Source: Nesterenkonia lacusekhoensis
GTDB taxonomy: Bacteria > Actinomycetota > Actinomycetes > Actinomycetales > Micrococcaceae
Length of the DNA: 64,000 nt
Reading direction: 5' to 3'
Assembly (NCBI RefSeq): GCF_017876395.1
Contig: NZ_JAGINX010000001.1
Span: forward strand, 1,178,001-1,242,000
Shown: positions 9,105 through 19,459 of the stretch, piece after piece
Numbering within the stretch: the first letter of the stretch is position 1
How the letters are laid out: each line of letters opens with the position of its first letter
Position numbers and translations under genes: made by a program
The notes under the pieces: model-generated
What the model was told of the DNA's origin: nothing
Databases searched by the model: none
What the model saw: only the letters and a program-made list of their open reading frames with translations

Positions 9105-10412
9105 TTAGAGCACGACGAAGAGGATGACGCCCACAGCCACCGCCAGCAGGACTGCGAGAATGATCACCAACCACAGCAGCATGCTCTGCCGGTTGGCCTG
9201 ACGTGACGAATGCTCGACGATCTCGTCCAGCTCCAGACCGTGGGCACCGCGGGCCTGGATCGGCTCGATCTCCCCGGTGGCGTAGGGCTCCTCTTCGACG
9301 TCCTGGTCGGACTCGGCATGAGCGCGCAGCGCCTTGCGAGTGATGACCTCGGATTCGGGGCGCTGACGACGACGGCGGCGGCGCTCCTCGCGCTCTGCCT
9401 CCTCGCGCTCCTCCTGCTCCTTGCGCAGGCGCTCCTGGTTGGCCTGCATAGCCATGGCGGCCAGCGCCTGCTGCTTCTTCAGCAGCTCGGGGTCCACGCG
9501 GTGCGGATCGTCGCGCTGAGCGACCTGCTGGTTGAGCTCTTCAAGTTCGCGCAGCTTCTCGTCGTCGAGGACATCGAGAGAATCCGTCTCGCGCAGAAGC
9601 CTGCGCGACCGGCGGGAGGCCGGCACCGGGGCCTCCTCGTCATCGTCGGCTTCGCGCCCGGAGTCATCGCCGAGATTCGTGTCGTCGCCGAGTTCGACGT
9701 CGCCGTCGAGATCGGTGGTGTCATCCGGGTCCACCACTTCGTCCGGATCCTGAGCGCCGTCCTCATCGGCCGCCGCGCTCTGCAGCGGGTCCTGCTCGTC
9801 GACAGCAGTGTCCGCGTCGTCCCCTACAGCGAGCTCATCTGCAGCGGGTTCATCCGCATCTGAGTCCTCAGTCTGGTCGTCAAGGCCAGCGGGGTCCTCA
9901 GCGTCGGGTTCAGCCTTCTCCGCGAGGTCGTCGGCGTCGTCAGCCTCAGCGGCGTCGTCAGCCTCAGCGGCGTCATCCGCCTCTGCAGAGTCAGGCGCCA
10001 GTGTCAGCTCAGCATCGGCGGCTGAGTCCCGGTCCTCCTCGTCCAGGGCACCATCATCCTCAGCAGGTTCAGCCTCGGAGCTCTCAGACGTGGGAGCATC
10101 TTCCGGCTTGTCCTCCGGCTGAGCATCAGCCGGGGCGAGGTCCTCCTGGTCGGAGTCGACAGAAGCGTCGGTGACCGCTGGCATATCGACCTCGGTCCGG
10201 TCCTCCGGAGGCCGCGGAAGCGTGACGGATCCCTGCTCGTCCTCCGGCTGCTCCTGCTGGACGGACTCGTCCTCACCCTGTTCAGCGGGCTCATCCTGGG
10301 TCGCCAGCTCGGCCTCACGACGGCGGCGCAGCTCTTTGCGGGAGACAGGCAGATACCGGGCGCGGAGATCCTCTCCCCCGCCGCCATCCTGCTCGGTGGT
10401 ATCTGCGCTCAT
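9105..10412 (-). CDS. Acidic low-complexity protein with C-terminal membrane anchor, between nadD and rsfS
   Basis: 435 residues. Residues ~1-55 are Arg/Glu-rich; ~60-260 are strongly acidic (Asp/Glu/Ala) with an imperfect AEADDA repeat; ~285-350 form an Arg/Glu-rich coiled-coil stretch; the C-terminus is a single hydrophobic segment ([19 protein letters not shown]) ending the protein, so it is a probable tail-anchored cytoplasmic protein. The start overlaps the nadD stop (ATGA), implying coupled translation. A protein with these features at this place is common in Micrococcales but has no assigned function. Confidence 0.75.
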   Translation of the reverse strand: MSADTTEQDGGGGEDLRARYLPVSRKELRRRREAELATQDEPAEQGEDESVQQEQPEDEQGSVTLPRPPEDRTEVDMPAVTDASVDSDQEDLAPADAQPEDKPEDAPTSESSEAEPAEDDGALDEEDRDSAADAELTLAPDSAEADDAAEADDAAEADDADDLAEKAEPDAEDPAGLDDQTEDSDADEPAADELAVGDDADTAVDEQDPLQSAAADEDGAQDPDEVVDPDDTTDLDGDVELGDDTNLGDDSGREADDDEEAPVPASRRSRRLLRETDSLDVLDDEKLRELEELNQQVAQRDDPHRVDPELLKKQQALAAMAMQANQERLRKEQEEREEAEREERRRRRRQRPESEVITRKALRAHAESDQDVEEEPYATGEIEPIQARGAHGLELDEIVEHSSRQANRQSMLLWLVIILAVLLAVAVGVILFVVL

Positions 10413-11110
10413 GATGTGGCCTCCTGCGGACTGTGAAGGGTCCGTGATTCGTCTGTCTGCTCCATCGTAGGCGTGTCGGAGCCGGAGGGAGCGTCACTGC
10501 GGCCGCGTGTGGCCGAATCCAGTTCGTAGAGCCGGTGCTTGTTGATGTACTGCACCACGCCGTCGGGCACGAGGTACCAGACCGGCTTTCCGTCCTCCAC
10601 ACGCCGACGGCAGTCGGTGGAGGAGATGGCCATCGCCGGGATCTCCATCAGCGAGATCTGCTCCGTGCGCCCGAAGTCCTGTGAGACATAGCCCGGACGG
10701 GTCACAGAGACGAAGTGGGCGAGCTCCCAGAGCTCATCGACGTTCTTCCACGACATGATCTGCGCCATGGCGTCGGCACCGGTGATGAAGAAGAGCTCCG
10801 CCTGGGGATACATCCTGCGGAAGTCCCGCAGCGTATCGATGGTGTAGGTCGGCCCACCGCGATCGATGTCCACTCGAGACACGGTGAACCGCGGGTTGGA
10901 GGCCGTGGCGATCACCGTGAGCAGATACCTGTGCTCTGCCGCAGTGACGCTGCGGGAGGCTTTCTGCCACGGTTCGCCGGTGGGCACGAAGATCACTTCG
11001 TCCAGCTGGAACTCAGCGGCAACCTCACTCGCGGCCACGAGGTGACCGTGGTGGATGGGATCGAAGGTGCCGCCCATGATGCCCAGGCGGCGCGGGGACT
11101 GCTGAGCCAA
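10409..11110 (-). CDS. nadD: Nicotinate-nucleotide adenylyltransferase
   Basis: A 233-residue NadD. It adenylates nicotinate mononucleotide to deamido-NAD in NAD synthesis. [12 protein letters not shown] is the nucleotidyltransferase HxGH signature and [11 protein letters not shown] is the C-terminal ISSTxxR motif; FFITGADAM is the family's substrate-loop region. The C-terminal ~30 residues after HRLYELDS form a polar extension. It overlaps the next gene by 4 bases and is followed by rsfS, the conserved arrangement. Confidence 0.94.
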   Translation of the reverse strand: MAQQSPRRLGIMGGTFDPIHHGHLVAASEVAAEFQLDEVIFVPTGEPWQKASRSVTAAEHRYLLTVIATASNPRFTVSRVDIDRGGPTYTIDTLRDFRRMYPQAELFFITGADAMAQIMSWKNVDELWELAHFVSVTRPGYVSQDFGRTEQISLMEIPAMAISSTDCRRRVEDGKPVWYLVPDGVVQYINKHRLYELDSATRGRSDAPSGSDTPTMEQTDESRTLHSPQEATS

Positions 11111-11115
11111 GTGGT

Positions 11116-11301
11116 TCAGTGGTCCTCGTGAGCGCGGGCCGGCAGCTCCTTGCCCTTATTGGCGAAGGCGACGGTGGTCAGGAGAATCAGCATCAGAACG
11201 GCGAACATGATGATGCCGAACCATTCGGCGGGCATGAAGAGCTCAGTGTGCTGGTACATCTCAGAGCCCAGCAACATAGTGGCGAACGGCAGATTCAGCA
11301 T
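11116..11301 (-). CDS. Small single-pass membrane protein between proA and nadD
   Basis: 61 residues with one transmembrane segment ([20 protein letters not shown]) followed by a Lys/Glu/His tail ([14 protein letters not shown]). GGGAG lies just upstream of the ATG at 11301. The location and size match an uncharacterised small protein often found between proA and nadD in Micrococcaceae. An internal ATG at residue 15 is an alternative start. Confidence 0.72.
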   Translation of the reverse strand: MLNLPFATMLLGSEMYQHTELFMPAEWFGIIMFAVLMLILLTTVAFANKGKELPARAHEDH

Positions 11302-11392
11302 GCCTCTCCCTTGTCAGAAGTCGAACGTGTCAGATGTCGAAGATGATGAAGTCTCTGGGGATCAGTCTACGGGAAAGGGCCCGGCGCGCGCG

Positions 11393-12691
11393 TCAGGCGC
11401 GGGTCTGGCCCTCACCGCGCACGACCCATTTGGTGGTGGTCAGCTCGCCCATACCCATGGGACCGCGCGCGTGGGTCTTCTGGGTGGAGATCCCCACCTC
11501 GGCGCCCAGCCCGAACTGGCCACCGTCGGTGAAGCGGGTGGAGGCGTTGACGATCACCGCGGCCGCGTCGACCTCAGTGACGAAGCGGTCCGCATTGGTC
11601 ACCGAGTCGGTGACGATGGCCTCGGTGTGCCCGGTGCTCCACCGGGTGATGTGGTCCATGGCCTCATCCAGCGAGTCCACCACTGCCACAGCGATGTCCA
11701 GGTCCATGTATTCGGTGGCGAAGTCCTCGTCGGTGACTTCGGAGACCGTGCCGTACACCTGGTTCTTGGCGGGGTCCTCCGGTTCCTCGGCAGGAAGCCA
11801 GTGCCGGGCGCGCGGGTCCAGGTGCAGGTTGACTCCGGCCCGGTGCAGGGAACGCAGCACTTCGCGGCCGGCCTCCTCCGCCTGGGAGTGGATGAGCAGA
11901 GTCTCCGCGGTGTTGCAGACACTGGGCCGATGGGTCTTTGCGTTCAGCGCGATCTCCCGAGCCTTCTCCGGATCGGCGCTGGCGTCGATGAACAGATGCA
12001 CATTGCCTTCGCCGGTCTCGATGACAGGCACCCGGGCATTCTGGACCACATGCTGGATCAGCTCTCGACCGCCCCGCGGAATGAGCACGTCCACCGATCC
12101 GCGCTGTGTCATCAGCTCGGTCGCGCCTTCGCGCCCATAGGCATCGATGGACTGAACGGCCTCCACCGGAGCTGCGGTGCTGCGCAGCGCCTCACGGATG
12201 ATGGCCAGCAGCATCTCGTTGGTGCTCTGCGCCGCAGATCCTCCGCGCAGGACGGCCGCATTGCCGGATTTCAGGGCGAGGGCGGCGATGTCCACTGTGA
12301 CGTTCGGGCGTGCCTCGTAGATGACCCCGAGCACCCCCAGCGGAACACTGATCTGACTCAGGCGCAGGCCGTTGGGAAGGGTGCGTCCCTGGATCACCCG
12401 GCCGATCGGGTCATCCAGTGCGATGATCTCTTCGACCGCCTGGGCGAGCTTCTCGATGCGTTCCTCGTCGAGGGCCAACCGGTCCAGCAACGCGCGGCTG
12501 AGTCCCGAGTCGCGTCCGCGCTCCAGGTCCTCTCGGTTGGCGGCCATCAGCGATGAGACCGACTCGCGCAGACCCGAGGCCACGGCGGCCAGCGTCCGGT
12601 CCTTATGCTCTCGGTCCAGACGGTTCAGAGTCCGGGAAGCGGCCCGAGCCCTGTCGGAGACGGTGCGGATGTCTTCTGCGATCTCTGCCAT
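11393..12691 (-). CDS. proA: Glutamate-5-semialdehyde dehydrogenase (gamma-glutamyl phosphate reductase)
   Basis: A 432-residue ProA, second step of proline synthesis: NADPH-dependent reduction of gamma-glutamyl phosphate. Visible signatures are PLGVLGVIYEARPNVT, LKSGNAAVLRGGS and the catalytic Cys in SVCNTAETLLIHS. The C-terminus includes the expected GPMGMGELTTTKWV. It follows proB by 9 bases on the same strand, forming obgE-proB-proA. Confidence 0.95.
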   Translation of the reverse strand: MAEIAEDIRTVSDRARAASRTLNRLDREHKDRTLAAVASGLRESVSSLMAANREDLERGRDSGLSRALLDRLALDEERIEKLAQAVEEIIALDDPIGRVIQGRTLPNGLRLSQISVPLGVLGVIYEARPNVTVDIAALALKSGNAAVLRGGSAAQSTNEMLLAIIREALRSTAAPVEAVQSIDAYGREGATELMTQRGSVDVLIPRGGRELIQHVVQNARVPVIETGEGNVHLFIDASADPEKAREIALNAKTHRPSVCNTAETLLIHSQAEEAGREVLRSLHRAGVNLHLDPRARHWLPAEEPEDPAKNQVYGTVSEVTDEDFATEYMDLDIAVAVVDSLDEAMDHITRWSTGHTEAIVTDSVTNADRFVTEVDAAAVIVNASTRFTDGGQFGLGAEVGISTQKTHARGPMGMGELTTTKWVVRGEGQTRA

Positions 12692-12700
12692 AGTCCTACC

Positions 12701-13852
12701 CTAACCCTGCTGGAGCCGGACCAGGTCGTCGGTGTGGACCACGGGACGTTCATAGTCATGCCCCAAGGACCGTCCCAGCTCAGCCGTGGTGCGCCCGAGC
12801 ATCTGAGGCAGCTCCTCCGAGGAGAAGGCGGTCAGTCCGCGCGCCTGCACCACGCCGTCGGCATCTGTGATCTCCACCGGATCAGAGGCCTCGAAGTCAC
12901 CGGTGAACCCAGTGATCCCTGCCGGCAGCAGCGACCGGCGGTCCTTGACGACGGCACGGACCGCTCCGGCGTCGATGACCAGCCGTCCCTTCACATGGGC
13001 CAGGTGGGCCAGCCAGGCTGAGCGCGCCCCGCGGCGTCGGCCCTGAGCCTGGAAGTAGGTGCCGACCTCTTCGCCGCAGAAGAGCGCACCGGCCTGAGCA
13101 GCTGAGGTGAGCATCGCAGGGATGCCGTTGGTGGCAGTGATGCGGGCAGCCTCGACTTTGGTGACCATTCCCCCAGTCCCGACGCCGGCCTTGCCGCGCC
13201 GACCCAGCGTGACGCCCTGCAGGTCCTCCTCCCCACGGACAGTGGGCACCGGCCGCCCGCCTTCGTCCGGCGGGCCGTCGTAGAGCGCGTCCACGTCGGA
13301 GAGCAGCACCAGAGCATCTGCCCGGATGAGATTCGCAGTGAGCGCAGCGAGGCGATCATTGTCGCCGAAACGGATCTCGTGGGTGGCCACCGCATCGTTC
13401 TCATTGACCACCGGGACCGCTCCCAGGCTCAACAGCTTCTCCAGTGCCCGCAGCGCATTGGTGTACTGAGTCCGCCGGATGAGGTCCTCCACCGTGAGCA
13501 GCACCTGGGAGACGGTGGTGCCATAGCTGGCGAAGGCCCGGGAATAGTGCGAGAGGAGCAGGCCCTGGCCCACTGCGGCGGCGGCCTGCTGAGTCGCCAG
13601 ATCATGCGGACGCACGTTCAGGCCCAGAGGTGCCAAGCCCGCGGCGATCGCACCCGAAGAGACGAGCACGATCTGGGTGCCCCGGCGCTGCAGACTCTGC
13701 AGATCATCGACCAGCGCGTTGACCGCCTCCACAGAGATGCCCCCGTCCAGAGTGGTCAGGGAGGAGGAGCCGACCTTGATGACCAGGCGTCGAGCACGGG
13801 AGATGTCCTCGCGCCCGGAGATCACCGACTCAGTCAGCCGGGGCGTGCTCAT
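12701..13852 (-). CDS. proB: Glutamate 5-kinase with C-terminal PUA domain
   Basis: A 383-residue ProB, the proline-feedback-regulated first enzyme of proline synthesis. [11 protein letters not shown] opens the amino-acid kinase domain, [10 protein letters not shown] and NENDAV are active-site motifs, and [12 protein letters not shown] is the C-terminal kinase loop. Residues ~290-370 ([14 protein letters not shown] onward) are the PUA domain. The start overlaps the obgE stop (ATGA), so translation is probably coupled. Upstream neighbour obgE and downstream proA agree with the usual actinobacterial cluster. Confidence 0.95.
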   Translation of the reverse strand: MSTPRLTESVISGREDISRARRLVIKVGSSSLTTLDGGISVEAVNALVDDLQSLQRRGTQIVLVSSGAIAAGLAPLGLNVRPHDLATQQAAAAVGQGLLLSHYSRAFASYGTTVSQVLLTVEDLIRRTQYTNALRALEKLLSLGAVPVVNENDAVATHEIRFGDNDRLAALTANLIRADALVLLSDVDALYDGPPDEGGRPVPTVRGEEDLQGVTLGRRGKAGVGTGGMVTKVEAARITATNGIPAMLTSAAQAGALFCGEEVGTYFQAQGRRRGARSAWLAHLAHVKGRLVIDAGAVRAVVKDRRSLLPAGITGFTGDFEASDPVEITDADGVVQARGLTAFSSEELPQMLGRTTAELGRSLGHDYERPVVHTDDLVRLQQG

Positions 13853-15438
13853 CGTTCGTCCTCGGCATCGGGCCGGATGTAGTGCACCTCAGTCTCTCCC
13901 TGGTTCTCATAGCTCTGCTCGGCCTGATACTGAGCATCCATCTCAGCGCGGGTGGCGGCCTTGGCGGCGCGCCGATCCAGCTGCTCCTGACGCTTCTGCT
14001 CACGGGTGGGACGCTGACTGTCCTCGAAGCGCAGATCCGTGCCGCGCGGCCCCGTCAGGTGTTCGGCACCGGCGGCCATCGTCGGCTCCCATTCGAAGAC
14101 GACGCCGTCCTCGTCGGAACCGATCAGCACAGCGTCACCCGGCTTCGCACCCTGGGAGAAGAGCTCATCCTCGATGCCGATCTTTGCGAGCCGGTCGGCC
14201 AGGTAGCCGACTGCCTCGTCATTGTTGAAATCGGTCTGCTGGATCCAGCGCTCCGGCTTGGCGCCGCGGACCCGCCACAGCGGTTCGCCGTTCTGCTCCT
14301 CCGGCGTCACCGTGAAGCTCTTCCGGTTCACCGCCTGGGGGCGAACAGTGACCTGGACCGGGGCGACGTCGACCTCGCGCTGCGCGCGTGCCTCCTCGAC
14401 CAGCTCAGCCATGGCGAAGCCCAGAGAGCGCAGGCCCTCACGGTTGAGCGCTGAGATGTCGAAGACGCGGTATCCGCGTGACTCGAGTTCACTGCGGACC
14501 ATCTCGGCCATCTCGGCCCCGTCCTGCAGGTCAGTCTTGTTCAGCGCGACCAGACGGGGACGCTCGTGCAGCGGCACCGCGTCGACAGCGCCCTCGGAGC
14601 CGCCGCCGGTCCCTTCGATCGTGTCAGGATCATAGGCGGCCAGTTCGGCCTCGATGGCCTCCAGGTCACCGATGGGGTCACGGTCGGTCTCCAGGGAGGC
14701 GCAGTCCAGGACATGGACCAGCGCGGCGCAGCGCTCCACGTGGCGCAGGAACTCATGGCCCAGGCCCTTGCCCTGGGCGGCGCCCGGGATGAGCCCAGGA
14801 ACATCGGCCACGGTGAACCGGGTGTCCCCGGCCTCGACCACACCCAGGTTGGGCACCAGAGTGGTGAACGGGTAGTCGGCGACCTTTGGCCGTGCTGCGC
14901 TCATCGCGGCGATGAGGCTGGACTTCCCCGCCGAGGGGAATCCGACCAGGGCGATGTCCGCCACGGATTTGACCTCGAGGACGATGTCACGTTCCTCACC
15001 GGGGGTGCCCAGCAGGGCGAAACCCGGTGCCTTGCGCTTCCTGGAGGCCAGCGCCGCATTGCCCAGGCCGCCCTGACCTCCTTCGGCCACGGTGAAGCGG
15101 GCGCCGATGCCGACCAGGTCCGCGAGCACGTTGCCCTCACGATCCTTGACCACGGTGCCGTCAGGAACAGGAAGCTCCAGCGTCCGCCCCTTATGGCCGT
15201 GACGCAGGTCGCCCTGACCCACTCCCCCGTTCTCCGCGCTGCGGTGGGGGCGGTGGTGATAGTCCAGCAGAGTGGTGGTCTGTGCACTGACCACCAGCTC
15301 CACAGCGCCGCCGTCGCCCCCGTTGGCGCCGTCCGGGCCGCCCAGCGGCTTGAACTTCTCGCGGTGCACGGAGACGCAGCCGTTGCCTCCCTGGCCGCCG
15401 GCCACGTGCAGCACCACGCGGTCCACGAAATGTGCCAT
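13849..15438 (-). CDS. obgE: GTPase Obg (CgtA)
   Basis: A 529-residue Obg GTPase acting in 50S assembly and stress control. Domain order: glycine-rich Obg fold (1-158), G domain with [11 protein letters not shown] (G1), YPFTTL (G2), DVPGLIPGA (G3) and NKTDL (G4), then a C-terminal OCT domain (about 345-430) and an actinobacterial charged tail. It follows rplU-rpmA, the conserved bL21-bL27-Obg order, but a terminator hairpin separates rpmA and obgE here. Confidence 0.95.
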   Translation of the reverse strand: MAHFVDRVVLHVAGGQGGNGCVSVHREKFKPLGGPDGANGGDGGAVELVVSAQTTTLLDYHHRPHRSAENGGVGQGDLRHGHKGRTLELPVPDGTVVKDREGNVLADLVGIGARFTVAEGGQGGLGNAALASRKRKAPGFALLGTPGEERDIVLEVKSVADIALVGFPSAGKSSLIAAMSAARPKVADYPFTTLVPNLGVVEAGDTRFTVADVPGLIPGAAQGKGLGHEFLRHVERCAALVHVLDCASLETDRDPIGDLEAIEAELAAYDPDTIEGTGGGSEGAVDAVPLHERPRLVALNKTDLQDGAEMAEMVRSELESRGYRVFDISALNREGLRSLGFAMAELVEEARAQREVDVAPVQVTVRPQAVNRKSFTVTPEEQNGEPLWRVRGAKPERWIQQTDFNNDEAVGYLADRLAKIGIEDELFSQGAKPGDAVLIGSDEDGVVFEWEPTMAAGAEHLTGPRGTDLRFEDSQRPTREQKRQEQLDRRAAKAATRAEMDAQYQAEQSYENQGETEVHYIRPDAEDER

Positions 15439-15484
15439 GACTGCTCTCCTCGCTGCCGGAGTGGGACCGGCTGTTAAGACAGAA

Positions 15485-15516
15485 CAAGGGTGGACCCGAA
15501 GACGGGCCCACCCTTG
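15485..15516 (-). terminator. Intrinsic terminator downstream of rpmA
   Basis: Hairpin CAAGGGTGG/CCACCCTTG extended by CCCG/CGGG around an AAGA-type loop, followed on the minus strand by a T-rich run (TTCTGTCTT). It lies between rpmA and obgE. Confidence 0.8.
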
Positions 15517-15549
15517 ACTCTACGTGTCAGATCGTCTGTGCAGGCCTGT

Positions 15550-15804
15550 TCAGGCTGCTGGGACGATGTTCACGACCTTGCGGCCGCGACGGTTGCCGAA
15601 TTCCACCGAACCGTCGGCGAGGGCGAAGAGCGTGTCATCGCCGCCGCGGCCGACATTGGTGCCGGGGTGGAACTTGGTGCCGCGCTGGCGGATCAGGATC
15701 TCGCCGGCGGAGACGTTCTGGCCGCCGAAACGCTTGACGCCGAGGCGCTGTGCGTTGGAATCGCGGCCGTTGCGAGTGGAGCTCGCACCCTTCTTATGTG
15801 CCAT
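15550..15804 (-). CDS. rpmA: 50S ribosomal protein bL27
   Basis: 84 residues beginning [17 protein letters not shown], the standard bL27 N-terminus that reaches into the peptidyl-transferase centre; [20 protein letters not shown] follows. No N-terminal extension needing Prp-type cleavage is present. Located after rplU. Confidence 0.97.
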   Translation of the reverse strand: MAHKKGASSTRNGRDSNAQRLGVKRFGGQNVSAGEILIRQRGTKFHPGTNVGRGGDDTLFALADGSVEFGNRRGRKVVNIVPAA

Positions 15805-15869
15805 AGGTCTGCCTGCCTCTCAGGATGATGGACGGGAATTCTGTGGAAAGTCTGCCGGTGGGCAGAAGG

Positions 15870-16178
15870 TCAGCCGACGGAGGTGATCTTCACCCGGGTC
15901 AGCTCAGAACGGTGACCCTGGCGCTTCTGGTAGCCGGTCTTGTTCTTGTACTTGTGAATGACGACCTTCTTGCCACGGACGTTCTCCAGAACCTCAGCCT
16001 CGACCTTGACCTTGGCCAGCTTCTCGGCTCCGGTGGTGACCTTGTCCCCGTCCACCAGCATCACTGCCGGCAGCTCAATGGTGCTGCCTGCCTCGGCGGG
16101 GACGCGGTCAAGGGTCACGAGGTCTCCGACGGAAACCTTCTCCTGGCGGCCGCCTGCGCGGACAATCGCGTACACCAC
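15870..16178 (-). CDS. rplU: 50S ribosomal protein bL21
   Basis: 102 residues, [19 protein letters not shown] to the C-terminal [15 protein letters not shown] at 16178 was chosen because relatives begin with M(V)YAIVRAGG and a GTGAG stretch lies 6 nt upstream; the in-frame ATG at 16214 would add an unusual leader. A second GTG at 16175 is possible. First gene of the rplU-rpmA unit. Confidence 0.93.
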   Translation of the reverse strand: MVYAIVRAGGRQEKVSVGDLVTLDRVPAEAGSTIELPAVMLVDGDKVTTGAEKLAKVKVEAEVLENVRGKKVVIHKYKNKTGYQKRQGHRSELTRVKITSVG

Positions 16179-16357
16179 TTGGGACTCACTTCTCTCGATG
16201 AATAAAACGGACATAATTCATGCGCCTGTGACAGCGCATGGAAGACATGACGGTGCCGATGACACCAGGGATCTACTGTACGGCATATCCCCTTCCCCGG
16301 CAAGCGATCGCGCGTCGTACACGTGCTGCGCTGCGCGCCATCGCCGACGGGGACTGT

Positions 16358-19063
16358 TCAGCTGTTCCTCTTCGGGGAGGAGATGTCTTCGGCCTTCACA
16401 CCGACGCCGAACATCATCGGCTCAGCGGAAGGCTTCTCCTCCTGCTTCTTCTGCTCCTCCGCCGCGACCTGAGCCGTGGTGGACGAGAAAGTCTTGGCAG
16501 GCCCGGAGACTGCCGCTGAGACCTGCTGAACCTCTCCGGCGGCACCTTGGGAGGCGCCGGCCGCACGGCGTCGGCGCGGCGGCCGGGCTGCAGAGCCCTG
16601 TTGAGCCGTCGAAGTGCGTGAGCTCAGGACCTGGTCCAAGGAGTCCAGGGAGAGCTTTTCCTCGGCCTTCTCAGGGTCGGCCTGCTGGGCTGCCTTCTTC
16701 CGGCCGGAGCCTGCCCCCTGCGTCTCTCCGCGGGGAACCGGGACCTCTTCTCCGCCGATGGTCAGCACGGGCTGCTCCTGCTCCGATGCCTCGTGATCCT
16801 TCCGGCCGCCGGACTTATGTTCAGAACCGGACTTCTGTTCAGAGTCGGACCTCTGCTTCCGCCCGGAACCCTTCTTGGATCCTGAGCCCTGCTTCTGCCC
16901 GGAGCCCTGCTGGGCCCCCTCTCGTGGGCCGGAATCCTCAGCCTCATCCTGCTTGCCGGTGGTGGCTGCGGCCACCTGAGCCAGCGCCTGGCGGGCCTTC
17001 TCGGTCTTCTCCCTCTCCTCCTTGGACTGCTCGGCCGAGGAGTCGTTGGAGTGTGAGCCGTTCTCCGAGGAGCCGCCTCCGCCGCGACCACCCTTGGACT
17101 TGCGGCGCTTCTTGGAGCTGCGCCCGCCCTGCTGCTCCCCGTGGGAGTTATAGGCCGGGCGGTGCTCGATCGGCTCCTCATGGGTGATGATGCCGCGGCC
17201 GGCGCAGTGCTCACAGCCCTCGGAGAACACCTCCAGCAGCCCGGTGCCCATGCGCTTACGCGTCATCTGGACCAGACCCAGCGAGGTCACCTCGGCCACC
17301 TGATGCTTGGTGCGGTCCCGTCCCAGGCATTCGACCAGGCGGCGCAGCACCAGGTCGCGGTTGGATTCCAGGACCATATCGATGAAGTCGATGACGATGA
17401 TGCCGCCGATGTCGCGCAGCCGGAGCTGGCGGACGATCTCCTCGGCGGCCTCCAGGTTGTTGCGGGTGACCGTCTCTTCGAGGTTGCCGCCGGAGCCGGT
17501 GAACTTGCCGGTGTTGACGTCCACCACGGTCATCGCCTCAGTGCGGTCGAAGACCAGCGATCCGCCTGAGGGCAGCTTCACATTGCGGTCCAGGGCCTTG
17601 TTCAGCTGTTCGTCGATGCGGTGGTGGGCGAAGATGTCCCCGTCGCCGGGCTGCCCGTCCTGCGGAGTCTCCCACTTCGTGAGACGATCCAGCAGATGCG
17701 GAGCCACGTAGGTGACGTAGGCCTCGACGCTGTCCCACGTCTCGTCCCCCTGGATCTCCATGGAGGAGAAGTCCTCGTTGAAGACGTCACGGACCACCTT
17801 GATGGTCAGGTCCGGCTCGGAGTAGAGCAGCTCAGGCGGGAGCACCTTCCGATCCTGCTCCTGCTCGCGGATGGACTCCCAGAGAGCCCGCAGGCGGTTG
17901 ATGTCATTGGTGAGCTCCTCCTCGGAGGCGCCCTCTGCGGCCGTGCGGACGATCACGCCGGCGTCCTCAGGCATGTGCTCCTTGAGGATCTTCTTCAGGC
18001 GGGAGCGCTCGGTGTCCGGCAGCTTGCGGGAGATCCCCGTCATCGTTCCGCCTGGGACGAAGACGAGGTAGCGGCCGGGCAGGGAGACCTGGCTGGTCAG
18101 CCGGGCGCCCTTATGTCCCACCGGGTCCTTGGTCACCTGGACCAGCACAGGGTCACCGGACTTCAGAGCGTTCTCGATCTTCCGCGGCTTTCCGCCCAGA
18201 TTCGCAGCGGACCAGTCGACCTCACCGGCGTAGAGCACCGCGTTGCGCCCGCGACCGATGTCCACGAAGGCCGCCTCCATGGAGGGCAGCACATTCTGGA
18301 CCTTGCCCAGGTAGACATTGCCGATCAGCGAGTCCTGGGTGGTGTTGGAGACGTAGTGCTCAGCCAACACGCCGTCCTCGAGCACGCCGATCTGGATCCG
18401 CTCGCCGCGCTGACGCACGATCATCTTGCGGTCCACCGACTCGCGGCGGGCCAGGAACTCTGCCTCCGTGATGACCTGGCGCTTCCGGCCGCCTTCGCGG
18501 GATGCGCGGCGTCGCTGCCGCTTGGCCTCCAGCCGAGTGGATCCCTTCAGGCTGGTGACCTTGTCCGGAGCATCGCTCTCAGCGGCCTCCCGAGGCGCAC
18601 GCACACGGGTGACCGTGTGGGCCTCGTCGCTCTCCTCCTCGAGCTCCATGTCCATGGAGCCACGACGACGGCGGCGACGCTTGCGGATGACCTGCTCCTC
18701 CTCGGCCTCGCTGCCGGAGGATGCTGAGTCCTGCTTCTGGTCGGCGGAGGCGCCGGAGCCTGACGCCTCGGCCTCTGCCCCGTCATGGGAGTCGTCGGCC
18801 TGTTGGCCGTCCTGGTCCTGGCGATTCTTGTTGCGGCCTCCGCGACGACGCTTGCGACGCGGCTTGCGGCCGCCGCCGTCGTCCTGGCTCTGCTGATCTT
18901 CGGCGTACTGGGTCTGCTGCGCGTCGTCGGAGGAGTGTTCCTCGGGCTCCTGGTGCTCAGCAGGACGCACTCTGACGGGTTCCACCGAGTCCAGATCCGG
19001 TGCCTGGAAGAGCGGAGTGAAGACGTCAGCGCCTGACGACTGGGGTGTAGGGGTGTCGGTCAT
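16358..19063 (-). CDS. rne: Ribonuclease E/G family endoribonuclease
   Basis: About 901 residues. A catalytic core (about 265-640) has the S1 RNA-binding region around GNVYLGKVQNVLPSMEAAFV, the DVNTGKFTG and IVIDFIDM motifs carrying the Mg-binding aspartates, and the Zn-link CEHCAGRG. It is flanked by long disordered arms: an acidic/Arg-rich N-terminal arm (1-260) and a C-terminal arm rich in Gly-Ser-Lys repeats, the actinobacterial architecture that scaffolds partners. The ATG at 19063 is preferred over 19105 because homologous proteins start with a polar stretch like MTDTPTPQSSG, but the RBS is weak. Located upstream of rplU. Confidence 0.92.
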   Translation of the reverse strand: MTDTPTPQSSGADVFTPLFQAPDLDSVEPVRVRPAEHQEPEEHSSDDAQQTQYAEDQQSQDDGGGRKPRRKRRRGGRNKNRQDQDGQQADDSHDGAEAEASGSGASADQKQDSASSGSEAEEEQVIRKRRRRRRGSMDMELEEESDEAHTVTRVRAPREAAESDAPDKVTSLKGSTRLEAKRQRRRASREGGRKRQVITEAEFLARRESVDRKMIVRQRGERIQIGVLEDGVLAEHYVSNTTQDSLIGNVYLGKVQNVLPSMEAAFVDIGRGRNAVLYAGEVDWSAANLGGKPRKIENALKSGDPVLVQVTKDPVGHKGARLTSQVSLPGRYLVFVPGGTMTGISRKLPDTERSRLKKILKEHMPEDAGVIVRTAAEGASEEELTNDINRLRALWESIREQEQDRKVLPPELLYSEPDLTIKVVRDVFNEDFSSMEIQGDETWDSVEAYVTYVAPHLLDRLTKWETPQDGQPGDGDIFAHHRIDEQLNKALDRNVKLPSGGSLVFDRTEAMTVVDVNTGKFTGSGGNLEETVTRNNLEAAEEIVRQLRLRDIGGIIVIDFIDMVLESNRDLVLRRLVECLGRDRTKHQVAEVTSLGLVQMTRKRMGTGLLEVFSEGCEHCAGRGIITHEEPIEHRPAYNSHGEQQGGRSSKKRRKSKGGRGGGGSSENGSHSNDSSAEQSKEEREKTEKARQALAQVAAATTGKQDEAEDSGPREGAQQGSGQKQGSGSKKGSGRKQRSDSEQKSGSEHKSGGRKDHEASEQEQPVLTIGGEEVPVPRGETQGAGSGRKKAAQQADPEKAEEKLSLDSLDQVLSSRTSTAQQGSAARPPRRRRAAGASQGAAGEVQQVSAAVSGPAKTFSSTTAQVAAEEQKKQEEKPSAEPMMFGVGVKAEDISSPKRNS

Positions 19064-19459
19064 GTATGCAATTGCTCCTGCCGTCTCCGGCGGTGCCACA
19101 CTCACCAGCTGGCGGAGGCGACGATTCTCTCGTGTCGCCGGCCTCGTTGCCCCGTCCTCTCACCACGGGTGCGGCCTTCGAACTGCCTGTGTTGTCTCAA
19201 AAACCTTGTCTTCTCAGCTCTGCCGGGACTCGCCGGGCGCTGCCCCACTATCTGGGCGCGCTCTGCACGGCTGTCCGGCCGTCCGTCATCACTGGCTGTG
19301 GTGCCGCGTCTCTTCCGCGGCGACTCGACGGAATGTCCAAAGCCTTCTCGATACTCGGGTGTGGTCCGCATCTCGATAACCCCCAGTATCGCACACCTGC
19401 CCGGAGCCGCCGGCATCACGGCGTCGTCGGTGCCGAGCACAGGCGCGTAGAATCGCAGT
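19064..19459. other. Intergenic region between divergent rne and VKOR genes
   Basis: About 400 bases with no convincing gene; frames here have unnatural composition. It should hold the rne promoter and 5' leader (minus strand). On the plus strand a TAGAAT (-10-like) at 19448-19453 ends 6 nt before the VKOR ATG, and no Shine-Dalgarno sequence precedes that ATG, which suggests a leaderless mRNA. Confidence 0.55.
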
